DNA from: Dreissena polymorpha
Lineage: Eukaryota > Mollusca > Bivalvia > Myida > Dreissenidae
DNA: 64,000 nt
Direction: 5' to 3'
Assembly: GCF_020536995.1 (NCBI RefSeq)
Contig: NC_068362.1
Span: forward strand, 96,283,085-96,347,084
The position numbers were made by a program, and so were the translations under genes. How positions within the stretch are numbered: position 1 is the stretch's first letter; every line of letters starts with the position of its first letter. Below the pieces are notes generated by a model. It did no database searches. It was given only the letters and a program-made list of their open reading frames with translations, and was not told the DNA's origin. Of the stretch, positions 1 through 12,557 are shown in pieces.

Positions 1-2803
1 GTCTAAATTTTTTACTTGACAAACATAAAGACGTGTTTAGTGACGGTATAGGACAGGTGCAGGGAATTAAGGCAAGGCTAACCTTAAATGAAAATTCTCA
101 GCCAAAAATCACAAAGGCTAGGAATGTACCGTACTTTATTAAGCCAAAAAAGGCTAACCTTAAATGAAAATTCTCAGCCAAAAATCACAAAGGCTAGGAA
201 TGTACCGTACTTTATTAAGCCAAAAAAGAGAAAAAAACTGTACAGTCTCGAGATTCAAGGAATTATCTCGAAAGTGGACACCAGTGAATGGGCGACACCG
301 ATCGTTCCTGTCGTAAAAGGAAACGGTGATGTTAGAATATGCAATGATTCCAATGTTACCGTAAATCAATCATTCAAGGTTGATAGATATCATCTCCCAA
401 GAATCGAGGACATTTTCGCCAATCTGTCAAATGGGCGAAAATACTGCAAGCTTGATATACGACAAGCGTACCAACAACTAGAATGCCAAGGAGTTGCTAA
501 CGATCAACACCCACCGAGGATTGTACCGTAAAAACCGGATGCTATATGGGGTTTCTTCTGCTCCAGCTATATGGCAACGCACAATTGACCAAATTATTCA
601 AGGAATCCCTGGAGTGCAGTGCATACTGGATACTATGGTGATTACTGCTGAAAGTGATAAATTTGCATTTGGATATTTTACAAAAGGTGCTGTGTAAGTT
701 ACAGCAATATGGAATTAAAGGAAATAAGGATAGGTGTGTGTTTTTTGTGCCAATGAATACATTATGTGGTCATAAAATTGACGGGCAAGGTTTATGGAAG
801 TGTAAAGATAAGGTAAAAGCTGTATTGAATACACCACCTCAATGTGATGTTACATCACTTCCGGCATATCTCGGGAACTCAATTATTACCATCGTTTTCT
901 GCCAGATCTCGCGACCGTAACAAAACCCATGAACGCGTTGCTTGAAGAAAATCGAAAATTCGTCTGGTCAAAACAATGCCAGAGCGCGTTCGAAAAGTCG
1001 AAAACACTTCTCATTACGTAACCTATTCTTACACACTATTACCCGGGACTTCCGGTTAGGCTCGCGTCGGATGCCTAACCATTCGGTGTTTCCGGTATAT
1101 TGTCACGCGTTATGCCAGATGGCTTAGAAAAGTCGATCGCGTTCGCATCAAGATCACTTACCAAAACGTTTACCCGCGCCGTCAAAGGAAAACGGTGAAG
1201 AAATCTGGTTGAAGATGTGTTCTACACTTCTCAGTTAGAACAAATTCCGGTCGCGAGCGCGGAAATCAGCCGTGAAACTAGGTGGGAGCGCGTTATGCCA
1301 CGTGTATTTAGTCAAGTACGACAATGTTGGAATTCAAATGATAATAACTCTCTTTTGAAAGGTTACTAAAGTTCAGTTACACCCGTGGGAATGGCCTACG
1401 TCAAGTTGGGAGCGAATACATGGAGTTTCCATAGGTCTATGTTTTTGGTTATCGTAGATACTCATTCTAAATGGCCATAAGTCATCGAAATGAAATCGAT
1501 AACCTCTGGAAGAACGATTGAAGAATTGCGTACAATATCAACCAGATACGGCTTGCCCAAGCAATCAGTATCAGACAATGGTTGTCAATTTACATCTGAA
1601 GAATTTTCTCTGTTTATAAAGAGAAACGGGATAGGTCATATAAGAACTGCGGTAGCAAAACCGTCCACAAATGGTCTTGTGGAAAGGTTCAATGGCTCTT
1701 TCAAATCTGCAATGCACTCTTTAATGCATGACAACACCGATTTCAATTTGAAGATGAACTCTGTCTTGTTGGCATATCGTAATACGCCACATTGTATGAC
1801 GGGGGAAACTCCTGCAAAACTGTTTTCCGGTCGGAATTTGCGCAGTAAACTAGATTTGATAACACCCGACACACAGAAACGAGTCAGTTATGGTGAAATA
1901 AAATGTCAATGCTGAAAATAGAAAAGTTCAGGAATTCGAATAAGGCCAACGTGTCTTACCGCGAGATTTCAGACCTACTTCATAGTAAAAATGGATCACT
2001 GATTCAATTGTTTCTCGATATGGTCCACACTTGTATACAAAGTAGATAACGTGAATAATATGACATGGAAACGCCATTTTGATCAGCTTCGCGCCACGGA
2101 AATGCAGAATTATTCTGGTATAAATTTACCGGTTCTCACACCCTCAGAAACTACTTTAAATGCCGCGAACACAAATGTCAGTGAACTTCAGACGGAACCG
2201 AAACCGATGGAAATAAATGAGTACCGGGATAATCGTAGTAATGATACGGATTTACGACTGCCAGAAAGACGCTATTCATTACGCAATATAAGACAGCCCG
2301 AACGCCTGCAGTACTAAAGTTTCATAGTGGCATGAAGACATTAACTGTACTTGGCAGGAGAGAAAGACAGGTTATCGGTTGTTTTTACAATACTGTGTAG
2401 AATTCGGACGCTCATTAAGATTCTTATATTGCATCCTATGAAGAAAAAGGTCATGCTTAGTTATGAGGTCATGAACTAGAAAAGGTCAAGGTGTTATTGA
2501 TTATTCATTCTAAGGTTAGAATTGTGTACGTTGATATTTACATGTAAACGCATGTGTATGTATGTTCATTTTTATTTACATGTATGATCAATGAAATTAA
2601 AAGGGGAGACTTGTTGTGTATTAAGATAATGCTTCTACGCCACGCCTAGCGTAGCACGTCCCGCCCCAAGTTATATAAAACTGCATGTTGACCTCTGATC
2701 TTGGTTAGTTAGTTGTTAGGCATTGATTGCTTCTATTGTTGAAATATAAAGTAGCCACTGAAATGATATGCTTTACACTTCGTTTGTTTACCTAAACACA
2801 ACA
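1..2803 (+). mobile_element. Ty3/gypsy LTR retrotransposon, old broken 3' part
   Basis: This is the 3' part of a Ty3/gypsy (Metaviridae) element that enters from beyond the left edge. Similarity to the better-preserved copy at 49696-54392 identifies the parts: reverse transcriptase and RNase H remains over about 80-1130, integrase remains over about 1380-2320, a purine-rich tract near 2600-2610 and a 3' LTR at 2612-2803. It is a fossil with many breaks and internal losses. Its divergence from the second copy indicates a much older insertion. Family is confident because the order of parts and the LTR ends (TGTTGTG...ACAACA) match the second copy. Confidence 0.9.
2612..2803 (+). repeat. 3' LTR of the old Ty3/gypsy copy
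   Basis: It begins TGTTGTGTA directly after the purine tract AAAAGGGGAGA and ends CACAACA. It is about 192 bp, against 207 bp for the LTRs of the copy at 49696-54392, and is clearly related to them in reverse orientation. No 5' LTR is visible because the element runs off the window. Confidence 0.85.
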
Positions 2804-3604
2804 GAATTAAATCGCAATTTCTGCAGAGTCCATAAACACCACGGCTGTTAAGACATTTACAAATCATTGGCTTGCCATTTATTATGTTTACAAAGGTTGA
2901 AATAAAATTATAAACACAAGAAACTAATAAAACAATATTTGGACTAATTTGACGTGAAATCCGATAATAATGATAAAGATTATGAAAATAGTAAAATAAT
3001 TTTAGTTTGCAATACTTTTGTACATACATTGGAATTAGTCTTAAAGCCTAAATGTACCTTCCATTCTGCTTTCTCTCTTTGACTCCGTTGATCCCATATT
3101 GAATCGCTCAAAGTTAAAAATTTAGCATTAAAAACACGACAATAAGTGTTGATTACGCCTTCATAAAAACTAAAATGCGACACCACTTTCGTCTTATTTT
3201 AATATAATTTAATACTCATACTTCCGATTTTAATTTAAAAAGGTCGGATCAATACTGATAAGACTTTTCATGGGTTTCCAGATAGACATTGGGGGAAAAA
3301 TCGTTTTTTCAAGCAATGATCTAACTGTATGGGATTCTATCAAAAAAAGTACGCTAATGCAATTACTAAACTTATGTAAAATTCCCGATGGGATTTCATA
3401 GGTTTTTTTCCAACATGTTTAAAATCAGTTTATAAATGCTTGGTATTCCATGTAACTATTCGGCTATTGTTTGTTTTCCCATGCTTTTCGTTTGAGAATG
3501 ACATGTTTTAGCTCACCTTGAGACTACGTGCTCAGGGTTAGTTTTGTGAACAGAAGGCGTAAGTCACTTTAAGTGCGCCGTAAACATTCATCTTGTTAGC
3601 ATTC
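2804..3604. other. Intergenic, no gene seen
   Basis: AT-rich sequence with only short unsupported open frames. From about 3510 it contains the motif TTTTAGCTCACCTTGAG, a common start of bivalve dispersed repeats, which leads into the repeat at 3605. Confidence 0.6.
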
Positions 3605-4870
3605 TAGATGCAATATTTAGTTTTCAGTCGTCATGAAATTTGGTCTGAATATTTTTTAAATGATTTATCGGCCGTGTTTAAAATTTGGTTTAACTAATTA
3701 GCTTTATGCAGAATTAAAGCAAAAACCTTGTGAACATTCCATCTAGTTCATAAATTTGCTTAGAAGATTCGTTCTTTTTTTTATAAAGCTCGGTAAAGTT
3801 AAAAAAGATTCCTGTCGAAACATTGTTAAGACTCGATAAGAGCGATCTCAAGTTTAAAAGATTCCTGTTGCAACATTGTGAATACTCGATAAGAGCGATC
3901 TTTATTTAACTTGAAAATTAAAGTATTTGAACAGCATGGCCACCAGCAGATGGAACAGCTGTCCTTATGACGCTATCAAGAAAGAATGTGAACACTTAAG
4001 AAGTCATATCATGTGTCCGATCATTGCGAGACTTGCTTAGCCGATTTGTTATAATGATAAGTTCGAAATTTTTCCGGTCCGTCAAAAAACAGAGGCCATC
4101 AGAAGAGTGGGCCTTTTTTTCTTTTATGGCTTTAGTTTAACCATAAGAATAATCTCAAAGTCGCATTGTTCCCAACCATCACAAAACTCACTACGGAGAA
4201 ATATTCGTATGATATCTCGGCTGATTTCGTAAAGTGTTACGGATACATCACAAATGTTGCTCCGAAGCATTTTGTTCCTTCGGCTATTAGGTTCTCGACC
4301 TAGAACCTTTGGGTCATGTCAATAAAACGACAATCATTTTATAGCTGAATTATATTAGTCTATTCAATTTTTTATTGACATGCAAAATTACGTATTTATG
4401 CATTCATTATATTTTAATTCTTGTGAATGTGTGACCGCTTTAGTCTTAGCAGTTTTTTTAAAATGATTAGGTATTTTTTTGGAATTCCAAACTGTGGAAT
4501 GACTTTCCTACAGTTCATGCTCGGCATCCCATTCATATGCTCTATTGTTTGGAATTCCACACACATGCGATCGACAATATTAAAATCTGCCAGATGATTT
4601 TTGGCTTCCCATTAATTGTTTGGGAATATTGTTTTGGATTCCACAAGGTGGAATGACTATCGTCAATATTATATTTTGCTACCCCTATTTTTGTTATGAT
4701 AGAATACCAAACATTTATTGCTTCATCATCATGTCATGTTTTTATTCGGATTGTAAAACATTTTAGCTCAACCAATTACAACATGCTCATTGTTTCGGGC
4801 TAATTATGAGTTACTATTATGTTGCTGATATGTAAGTTTTCGTGTGTGCGTGTGTCCGTTCGTTATTTTT
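3605..4870 (+). repeat. Unnamed dispersed repeat, copy 1 (about 1.27 kb)
   Basis: This is the longest uninterrupted copy of a unit that recurs at 5228-7790, 7850-8455 and 9935-10110. Landmarks shared in order are TCATGAAATTTGGTCT, GATTTATCGGCC, CGAGCGATCT-like, GGTCCGTC, GTTACGGATACATCAC, GGTTCTCGACCTAGAACCTT, GGAATTCCAAACTG, and a 3' end with TTTTAGCTCA then GTGTGCGTGTGTCCGTTCG. Copies are strongly diverged. I see no coding capacity. The GTGTCCGTTCG-type end resembles common bivalve non-autonomous elements. The family is unknown to me. Confidence 0.75.
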
Positions 4871-5227
4871 TTTCAAAACTTAATATATGGCTTTATCGTA
4901 TAATTTAATAGAACATAACGCCAATTATCTTTTTTATATAAAATAAAAAATGAAACGTACTGTTTTATTTATCATCTTGTTCGTTTGCCAGAAATAATAT
5001 TACAGGGTCATATTTACAGTATTTCTCACTAAATGAGGAAGTTCTATAAATATAGATATATATATGAACACTTCATATTCCAACTTTTGTTACATATTTT
5101 TATCCAACAACGATATTTATAATATGTTTAGGTCACACAAAAAAATTAATATGCATTGAACATCGCAGTCTGCAATGAAATCATCTTAAACATTTCTTAA
5201 AAATCAAACATTTAAATGTGTGTATTC
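4871..5227. other. Intergenic, nothing seen
   Basis: AT-rich spacer between two copies of the unnamed repeat. No gene, RNA or clear repeat is visible. Confidence 0.6.
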
Positions 5228-7790
5228 TAGATGCAGTATTTATTTCCAAATCGTCATGAAATTTGGTCTTAACATTTTTTAAAATGATTTATCGGCCATG
5301 ATTGTTATTTTGTGTAACAAACTAGCTATATGCAGACTTAAAAGAAAAAGCTTGTAAACCTTATATCTAGTTATGAAATTTAAACAGAAGATTGGTTTTT
5401 ATGGTGGCCCGGTAAACTTAAAAGAAAGACTCCTCTCGAAACATTATGAAAACTCAATACGAGCGATCTTTATTTCACTTAAAAATAAATTTAAACATTT
5501 GAACAGAAGGCCACCAGGAGATGACGCAGATGACCTTATGACGGTATAGAGGATCAATGTTGAAAGCGCTGAGTCTTGTAAAACTATACTGTAAGTGGCA
5601 GTCCTTGTTGCAAGTAACGAACACAAAGGAACTTGCAGTCGGGGAAGGGTGACGCGCGCTTTCCGAAGGCTTCTCTGTCAAGTTGAATACTCAGATCTGC
5701 TAGCCTCAGCTAGCTCTATGCCTGCATGAATTGACTGTCGCCAAGCGGTGCGGTCTTGGGCCAGGGTCCCCATGTGTCTGTAGCTATTGAACTGGCTTAC
5801 ATGTCCCTTTTTAAGGCAACATTGTACCTTAGGGCTGAGCTATCCACGGGGCAAGCTGTCCGTACATGACGTCCTTTAGTAAGCGTCCATCCGCCATTCG
5901 GGGTATGCGACCAAGCCACCTGAGGTTACGTTGAGTAAGAAGGGCAAACATGCTTGGGATTCAGCACGTTCCAGAATGTCGCTGTGCGGGATCTGATTCT
6001 GCCACTTGATCTTCAGAATGCGTTTTTTAAGCACTGTGTGAAAGGTGTTGTGGCGGCATTCTTTGGGGGCAGCCGATCTTCACCAAAAGGCGTAACAGTC
6101 CGGGTCTTCTGAACAGATCGAAAGCCTTTGTAAGGTCGATGAACGCCAAGTAAAAATGCATACCATGTTCTCCGCACTTTACTGAAGCTGACGCACTTTA
6201 AAGCTCATATCGATGGTAGATCTGCCGGCGCGAAGGCCACACTGTTGCAATGATCTGGGGTCAGTTTAGAAGAATGAAGGCAAAAACCTTCCCAACCACG
6301 CTCAGCAGAGAAATCTATGGTAACATATCGCATATCTTGTGGCACTGCGCCTTCCTCCCAGCACACGAGCAGAAGATCATGCAGTGGCTGGAGAAGTGTG
6401 GTCTTTCCGAATTTGATGGAATTGGTGGGATGCCGTCACTTTCTGTCTCTTATCCACAGCTCAGGGAGTCGATGACGTTGGAAAGTTCCTCAACAGTGGG
6501 CAGGGCGTTCAGCTCTTCCATTACAGGCAGATCGCTGATGGCGTAAATGGCCGGCTCGATGACAACAGTTACCATAGAATATAGCTCTGAGTAGTGCTCC
6601 ACCGTCGGAGTCAGTCCTTGACGTCATTTTTCTGTGCAAAACGAGTTTGGGCTTATCACCTGTAACTATTGCCTCCCGTATTGAATTAATCGTTGTTAGA
6701 CGAAGCTGGAGTGACCTCTCCAGCGCGAAAGCATGGGCAGGGAAGTTTGGAGATCCCGGGTTGTCAATGCGTCAGAACCTCCCTTTCCCTCTCCACGCAG
6801 CTGATGGATACAAGGGAACGCCAGACCGATACAGCTTGGCACCAGCGTTTTTTCAGTAGTTGTCGGAATAAACTTGAAGACAAGGTCAGTCCGTCCAAGG
6901 GACTCCGGCTTCGGATTTGATAAGGTTTGAGATCAGAGTTTTCTTCTTCTAGATGGAGATCTGTTCCTCCATCATAAGAGGAACACTTCGAACATCATGA
7001 GACTTGCTGAGACAATTTGTTTTAATGATATGTCGTCTTAGTTCGAAAATTGTTCCGGTCCGTCGCAAAAGTAGCCATGAAAAGAGTGGGCCATTTTCCG
7101 TATATGGCTTTAGTTAAACTTAATTTCAAAGTAAGATCTGTTCCCAACCATCATACAACTTGCTAAGAAGATGTTATCTCATGATATATCGGCTAATTTC
7201 TAAAATTGTTACGGATACATCACACACGATGCTCGGAAGCGTTCAATTCGGGTATAAGGTTATCGACAAAGAACCTTTGGGTCTTTTGTCAATAAAACGA
7301 CAGTCCTTTTAAAGCTGCATAATGATTGGTCTATTCGAAGTTTCAGTGACATGAAAAAAACGTATTTAAACGATCATGATGTTTTTATTCTCCTGAAATT
7401 TGACCGCTATAGTCTTAGCAGTTTGTTAAAATGATTAGTGTTTTTTTAATTCCAAACTGAGGAATGACAGTCGTACAGATCATTTTCGGCATCCCATTCA
7501 TAAGGCTCATTGTTTGGAATTCCAAAAAGTCGATTGAAAATGATCAGTTTTTTTATGATATCACACGGTGGAATGACTATCGCATATAGTATTGTTTCCC
7601 CCATATTTTTGTGTGAAGATGCTCAGTCTTTACGAATAGAATACCTACACATTTGCTTCTGAATTATTAGGTTTCTATTCGGATTGTTAACCATTTTAGC
7701 TCACCCCATCACAGCATGCTCATTGTTTCGGGCAAATGATGAGTTATTGTTCTGGTGTACGTTTTCGTGCGTGCGTGTGTCCGTTCTTCA
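5228..7790 (+). repeat. Unnamed dispersed repeat, copy 2, split by a LINE
   Basis: 5228-5547 matches the first 0.3 kb of copy 1 and 6979-7790 matches its remaining 0.8 kb. The junctions lie at a CCTTATGACG-like site on the left and a GAACACTT-like site on the right. The 1.43 kb between them is a minus-strand LINE fragment that copy 1 lacks. The repeat was therefore present before the LINE inserted. Confidence 0.7.
5548..6978 (-). mobile_element. Decayed non-LTR retrotransposon (LINE) fragment
   Basis: Read on the minus strand, the segment gives typical LINE reverse transcriptase pieces in order: ISLLSVVGKVFA near 6260-6300, LAFIDLTKAFD near 6120-6160, then the C-terminal pattern LRWLGRIPRMADGRLLKDVMYG near 5855-5935 and a C-terminal zinc-finger-like CNKDCH near 5600. 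The pieces fall in different frames with several stops, so it is not functional. The endonuclease region is not recognisable and the fragment looks 5' truncated. I cannot assign the clade with certainty. Confidence 0.8.
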
Positions 7791-7849
7791 ATTTTTATTT
7801 AAATGACGTAAACTTTAGCTTGATAGTGTAACTGATTAAACACTCTCGA

Positions 7850-8455
7850 AGTCGCATGTGCTCCAAAACATCATACAACTTGATAATAGATTTGTTTCTA
7901 TAATATATCGGCTGATTTCTACAATTGTAACGGAAACATTACAAATGATGCTCAGAAGCTTACAGTTCCGTCTGGTATAAGGTTATCGACCTAGAACCTT
8001 TGGTTCGTTTATCAGTAAAACGACGTTTCTTTTAAGGCTGCTTCTTATCGAAGTTTTAGGGGCATAAACATATTTTATACATTCATGATGTGTTTATTTT
8101 GGCAAAATTTGACCGAAATAGTCTAAGCATTTTGGAAATGATTAGGTAAATATTGGAATTCCAAACTGTTGATCATGTTCGATATCCCATTCATATGCCA
8201 AATTACTTGGAATTCCACTATCTTGACTATCGGACAGATAATTTTTGGCTTCCCATTTTTTTCCAAACGGTTATCACTATCGTACATATATACGCTGGCT
8301 TCCCATCAATAACTGTCGCTGCATAATTATGTTTCTACTCGCATTGGTAACCATGTTTAGCTCAACCGATTACAGAATACTTATTGTGTCGAACTTGCAT
8401 TTTTATTAGTTTATGTTTTGCTGCTGTGATGCATACGTGTTTCCGTTCGTTTAAT
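7850..8455 (+). repeat. Unnamed dispersed repeat, copy 3 (partial)
   Basis: Matches the second half of copy 1, from the GTCGCATGTGCTCC-like region through GGTTATCGACCTAGAACCTT and GGAATTCCAAACTG to TTTAGCTCAACCGATTACA and TTTCCGTTCG. It follows copy 2 almost head to tail, which suggests local tandem duplication. It ends at the hairpin at 8450-8509. Confidence 0.7.
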
Positions 8456-8509
8456 TTACGCACCTGTCAATATTTAAAATGTTAAACATTGACAGGTGCG
8501 TAAATTAAA
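8450..8509. repeat. Perfect 22-bp inverted repeat (hairpin)
   Basis: The arms TTTAATTTACGCACCTGTCA.. (8450-8471) and its exact reverse complement (8488-8509) flank a 16-bp AT-rich spacer. A perfect stem inside an otherwise diverged repeat suggests recent origin or a young foldback end. Confidence 0.85.
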
Positions 8510-9934
8510 TCAATGTCCCATTGAATTGAAATTTGGGTTGTGATGTCAGACAGCGGTTTGTTGATCTTGTACCACGTCCCATCACAAAAACTGGTCACGC
8601 CTCAGGGTGAAAAACTGTATGTAGATTTGTATTGCTAGCTTACTTAAAACATCTTTTTGGAGCCAGAAGACACAAAATATGCAGTATATTGTTATGTTGA
8701 ATCGTAAAGAGACGGTTTACAAAGATTGTTTTAATCTTTCCATTCCGCTAAAAACTTCTGTGTGCACATGTATATACTTGTACAGAATAACGTATCTGAA
8801 AATAATTCTGAGCAGATTAAAATTATAATTGGCTTGTAACATATAATGGTAATCTTAGTATGTTGAGGTGGTGCCTTTTTGTTAAAACTTGTCGTTTAAC
8901 GTTTCGTTTCTCGAAAGGTGTTTTCTTCTTTTGCACACCAATACCTAGATTTCTAAATGATCGGTAGTAATAGATGTTTCAAATAGTGCCTCTACCCTGG
9001 ATAAGTATAGCTTGTAAAGAACCTTTAGCAAAAAGCTTTAATTTGAGATCTACTCAACAAGAAACGTTATACAGGTAAGCAATCCAAGACTTTCTTGTCC
9101 AACCTATTTCAAAAGTTACGAACATTTGACTGGTTTCCCATTCTGATATATTTAGCATATTATGTCATCACTAAACGGTGGGTAGCATTTGCTATATAAA
9201 CGATCGATATTTAACTGAAAATATTTAAGTGTTAACTTTGCTAGGGAACACAAGTATTTAAAATATTTATATAAGGGTTTTAGGAGAGAGTTTCAGACAT
9301 ACAAAACAATTCGATTGAAATTCGCACAGACGGTGAATACGCTTACCAGCATTTAAGGTATGTTACATCGTTTCACTTTTTGTTATCAATGTTGCAAAAA
9401 TTATGAGCAATATATATATTCCTTGTTAACGTTTAAAGGCAGGTTGGGTGATTTTCCGATATCGCATACATCGTATCACAATAATTATTCCAAACGCGAG
9501 TTCACTTCGTTTGGAATTGGTAATCGCCGTTACCTTAATTGATTTTGTATTTTTTTCAAAACTTTGTTTTGATCTCCCGTTAATTTGTAGCATTCTGGTT
9601 TATATTTTATAATTCATTTTGTTCACGTCTGTGCAACCCTTTCCACCATGAAGTCGACATGGTGATTGTTAATTATGAAAATATCACACTTAATTGGTGC
9701 AAAAATGAAAACGCATGAGTCTTTTAAAGCCCATAGCATTCTGACATTTTTTCGGTTTTTACTTGACCTATTTACCGTGGTTTTGTTATTTATAAAGCCT
9801 ACACTGTACGGAAATCTTGCCAGGACCAATTGATTGGTCAAGTTCTTAAAAAGAGCCAATTTGGCTGCAGTAAATATGAATTGAATTACTTGCAGTATAC
9901 AGATGGTTCGAACTAGCAAAACTAAAGGTTAATT
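8510..9934. other. Intergenic, no gene seen
   Basis: AT-rich sequence with only short open frames that show no recognisable domain or splice structure. Confidence 0.55.
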
Positions 9935-10110
9935 TCTTGTTATCGACCTCGAACATTTTGGGTCTTTTGTTATGAGTAGAACGATATTCCTTTTATGGCT
10001 TCATGATAATGGGTCTCTACGAAGCTTTAATGACATAGCAAAAAACGCATTTATACGTTAATGGAGTTTTGGTTCTTATGAATTTTGAAAAGAATGGGTT
10101 AAGCAGTTTA
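9935..10110 (+). repeat. Unnamed dispersed repeat, copy 4 (short fragment)
   Basis: Contains the ordered landmarks TTATCGACCTCGAAC, TTTGGGTCTTTTGT, AGAACGATATTCCTTTTA and AAGCAGTTTAGAAAT, matching the middle of copy 1. It is shorter and more diverged than the other copies. Confidence 0.55.
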
Positions 10111-10745
10111 GAAATATTATTGATTTAAATCAAACATTTACTAACGGACACATGTACGTATTCCTTAACAGTTTGATTTAACACCGTCAAGTAACTTCCG
10201 CACAAAGAATTTTGGGTCGCACATTCATCTTTAGAAAATGATAAGGTATTATGTATGCGTTTGATATTGTATTGGCAATACCTGATCATATTCCATAATT
10301 TGTAAAAGGTCAAAGAAAATAATACAAATATGCACTAACCTAACTTTCTATCCGAAACTGCATGGTTTATCTGCTGTAAGTTTTGTTTATCGGAACACCA
10401 AGGATGAAGTTTGTAAAGGAACATAACGTATACAGTTCGTAAAATGTGTCTGACCTCTGGTTATTTGGCAAACCGATTGCTCTTGAGATCGTCTCGTAGA
10501 TATTATGAAACCTTCCGTTTACGAATATAGCATTATATTTTTGCACTCGTTACATCTCAAACTGGCCGGCGACCTTTTATAAAAGTAAGAATATTGACAT
10601 ATCTCATCGTTGAAATGCATACTTTTTTTTGTATGAAATTGAAACAAGGCTGATTTTTTGTTCAGCTTTTGTGGGCAGTCATGATTGATTATGTGGCTGA
10701 TAATTTAAAGTTAACCAGGTTAAATTAGATAACATTATGCTTTAG
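10111..10745. other. Intergenic, nothing seen
   Basis: AT-rich spacer without a supported feature. Confidence 0.55.
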
Positions 10746-10747
10746 TT

Positions 10748-11345
10748 ATACCCCAAAAAACGAAGTTTAGGGGGTATATAGGAGTGAGCTTGTCTGTCGG
10801 TCTGTCTGTCTGTCGGTCTGTCTGTCTGTCTGTCGGTCCATATTAAGTGTTCGCTCTCTAATTTATGTTGTTTTCACCCGATCTTCACCAAACTTGGTCA
10901 GATGTTGTATTTTGATGATGTCCAGGTCAACTTCGAATATGGGTCATGCCTGGTCAAAAACTAGGTCATGGGGTCACTTAGTGCGTTGTAAACATTGAGC
11001 ATGGTGTCCGCTCTCTCATTCAAGTAGTTTTCATCCGAGCTTCACCAAACTTGGTCAGAAGTTGTATCTAGATGATGTCTAGGCCAACTTCAAACATGGG
11101 TCATTGCAGGTCAAAAACTAGGTCACGGGGTCACTTAGTGTGTTTTAAACATTGAGCATGGTGACCGCTCTCCTATTCAAGTAGTTTTCATCCGATCTTC
11201 GCCAAACTTGGTCAGAAGTTGTATCTAGATGATGTCTAGGTCAAGTTTGAATATGGGTCATGCCGGGTCAGAAACTAGGTCACGGGGTTACTTAGTGCGT
11301 TTTAAACATTTAGCATGGTGTCCGCTGTTTTTTCTGTGAAGACAA
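10748..11345 (+). repeat. Bivalve-type repeat with three 157-bp tandem units
   Basis: It opens with a short inverted pair (TATACCCC...GGGGGTATA) and a (TGTCTGTCGG)n tract, then carries tandem units. The landmark TTCACCAAACTTGGTCAGA starts near 10884, 11041 and 11198, an exact 157-bp period. Each unit also has AAAACTAGGTCA..GGGGTCACTTAGTG and AAACATTGAGCATGGTG. The third unit stops near 11340. This layout is common in bivalve genomes and non-coding. Confidence 0.85.
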
Positions 11346-12557
11346 CATGCAAAATATTCTGTACCAATGCGGTATGTGGGGTAATTCGTCAAGTCTGTGA
11401 CAGAGTTCTAGTTTTACCTGAACTACGATGGTATTTAGTCTTAATATTTGTCTCGAAAAAATATGTCTAGTCAACAACTAGGTCACCATATCAGATGTCA
11501 CCATATCACCCGCTCCAACTCAAATGAGTGTCAAATAGAACAGAGCATTAGTGTGTTGCAAATTTTCTAGAGTGAAATTTTATACAAAAAAGAAGTGCAA
11601 AAGAGATGATTTCCAAAATAAAACAAAATCAATTCGAAAACGACAAATCAAAGAAATATTTTTACATATCTTTGATATACATACGTAAATGGAATTAAAT
11701 AAATAGTTTTCGTTTATTATATAAATTCATTAAGTTAACACATATACACATGATACGAAACACATAGTTTGTTTTGGTTTTTGTTTGTTGGTGGCCATTT
11801 GAAAATGTCAAATAAATCAACATTTGTGTTACCACTTAACACATATTAATTTGTTTCTTCGTTATAATAGGGCAAATGAATAGGGTTTTTCATTTTCAAT
11901 GGTATGTACACATTTAAGGGGTTCTTGTCAAAATAATAATATTCGCTATATATTTATACTTTTACGACAAAACAAAACATTCGATCGTCTCTTTCAATTT
12001 TCATATACATACCTATCTCGATAACTAATCTGTGATTTGAATATCTAAAATTAGCCAATTATTTTATACATGGAAATGAAACATCTAGAACAAATCATTT
12101 TCATGAGTAATTTGAAATTTCAGGCATCTATATATATCACATTGTGATGATTGAGTTAATGTTATATGCCATTTTGTATAATCCATCATATTCCGCATAA
12201 ACGCGTTAAAAAAGGATAACATCTACACAATCTTTGCAAAATGGATAGTGAATATTTTTTGTTCATATGTACAATTTAATGTAATCAATTTAGCTTAAAT
12301 TAGTTGACGTTGTTTTCTTTGAAAATTGTTACGTTTGAAAGCAAGGGAGAGTTTGTTATCTGAAAAACAAACTACCATTTTTAATAGTCCACCTAAATTT
12401 AACATGAAGTTGGAGAACACACAGTTAAACGACATTTTAGTTTATTTTATTTGAAAAAAGTGAGCATCTACACTTTATTTCCTTGAAATCTTTTGTCAGA
12501 AAATATTATGTGGGTTCTTATCGATAACAAATTTGGCATTACAGTTTACAAGTAACA
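11346..12557. other. Upstream region of the five-exon gene
   Basis: AT-rich, with no coding region on the plus strand. The bases just before the first ATG read CATTACAG followed by TTTACAAGTAACA. This may be an intron acceptor, so the gene probably has a spliced 5' untranslated exon somewhere in this stretch. I cannot place a promoter. Confidence 0.4.
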
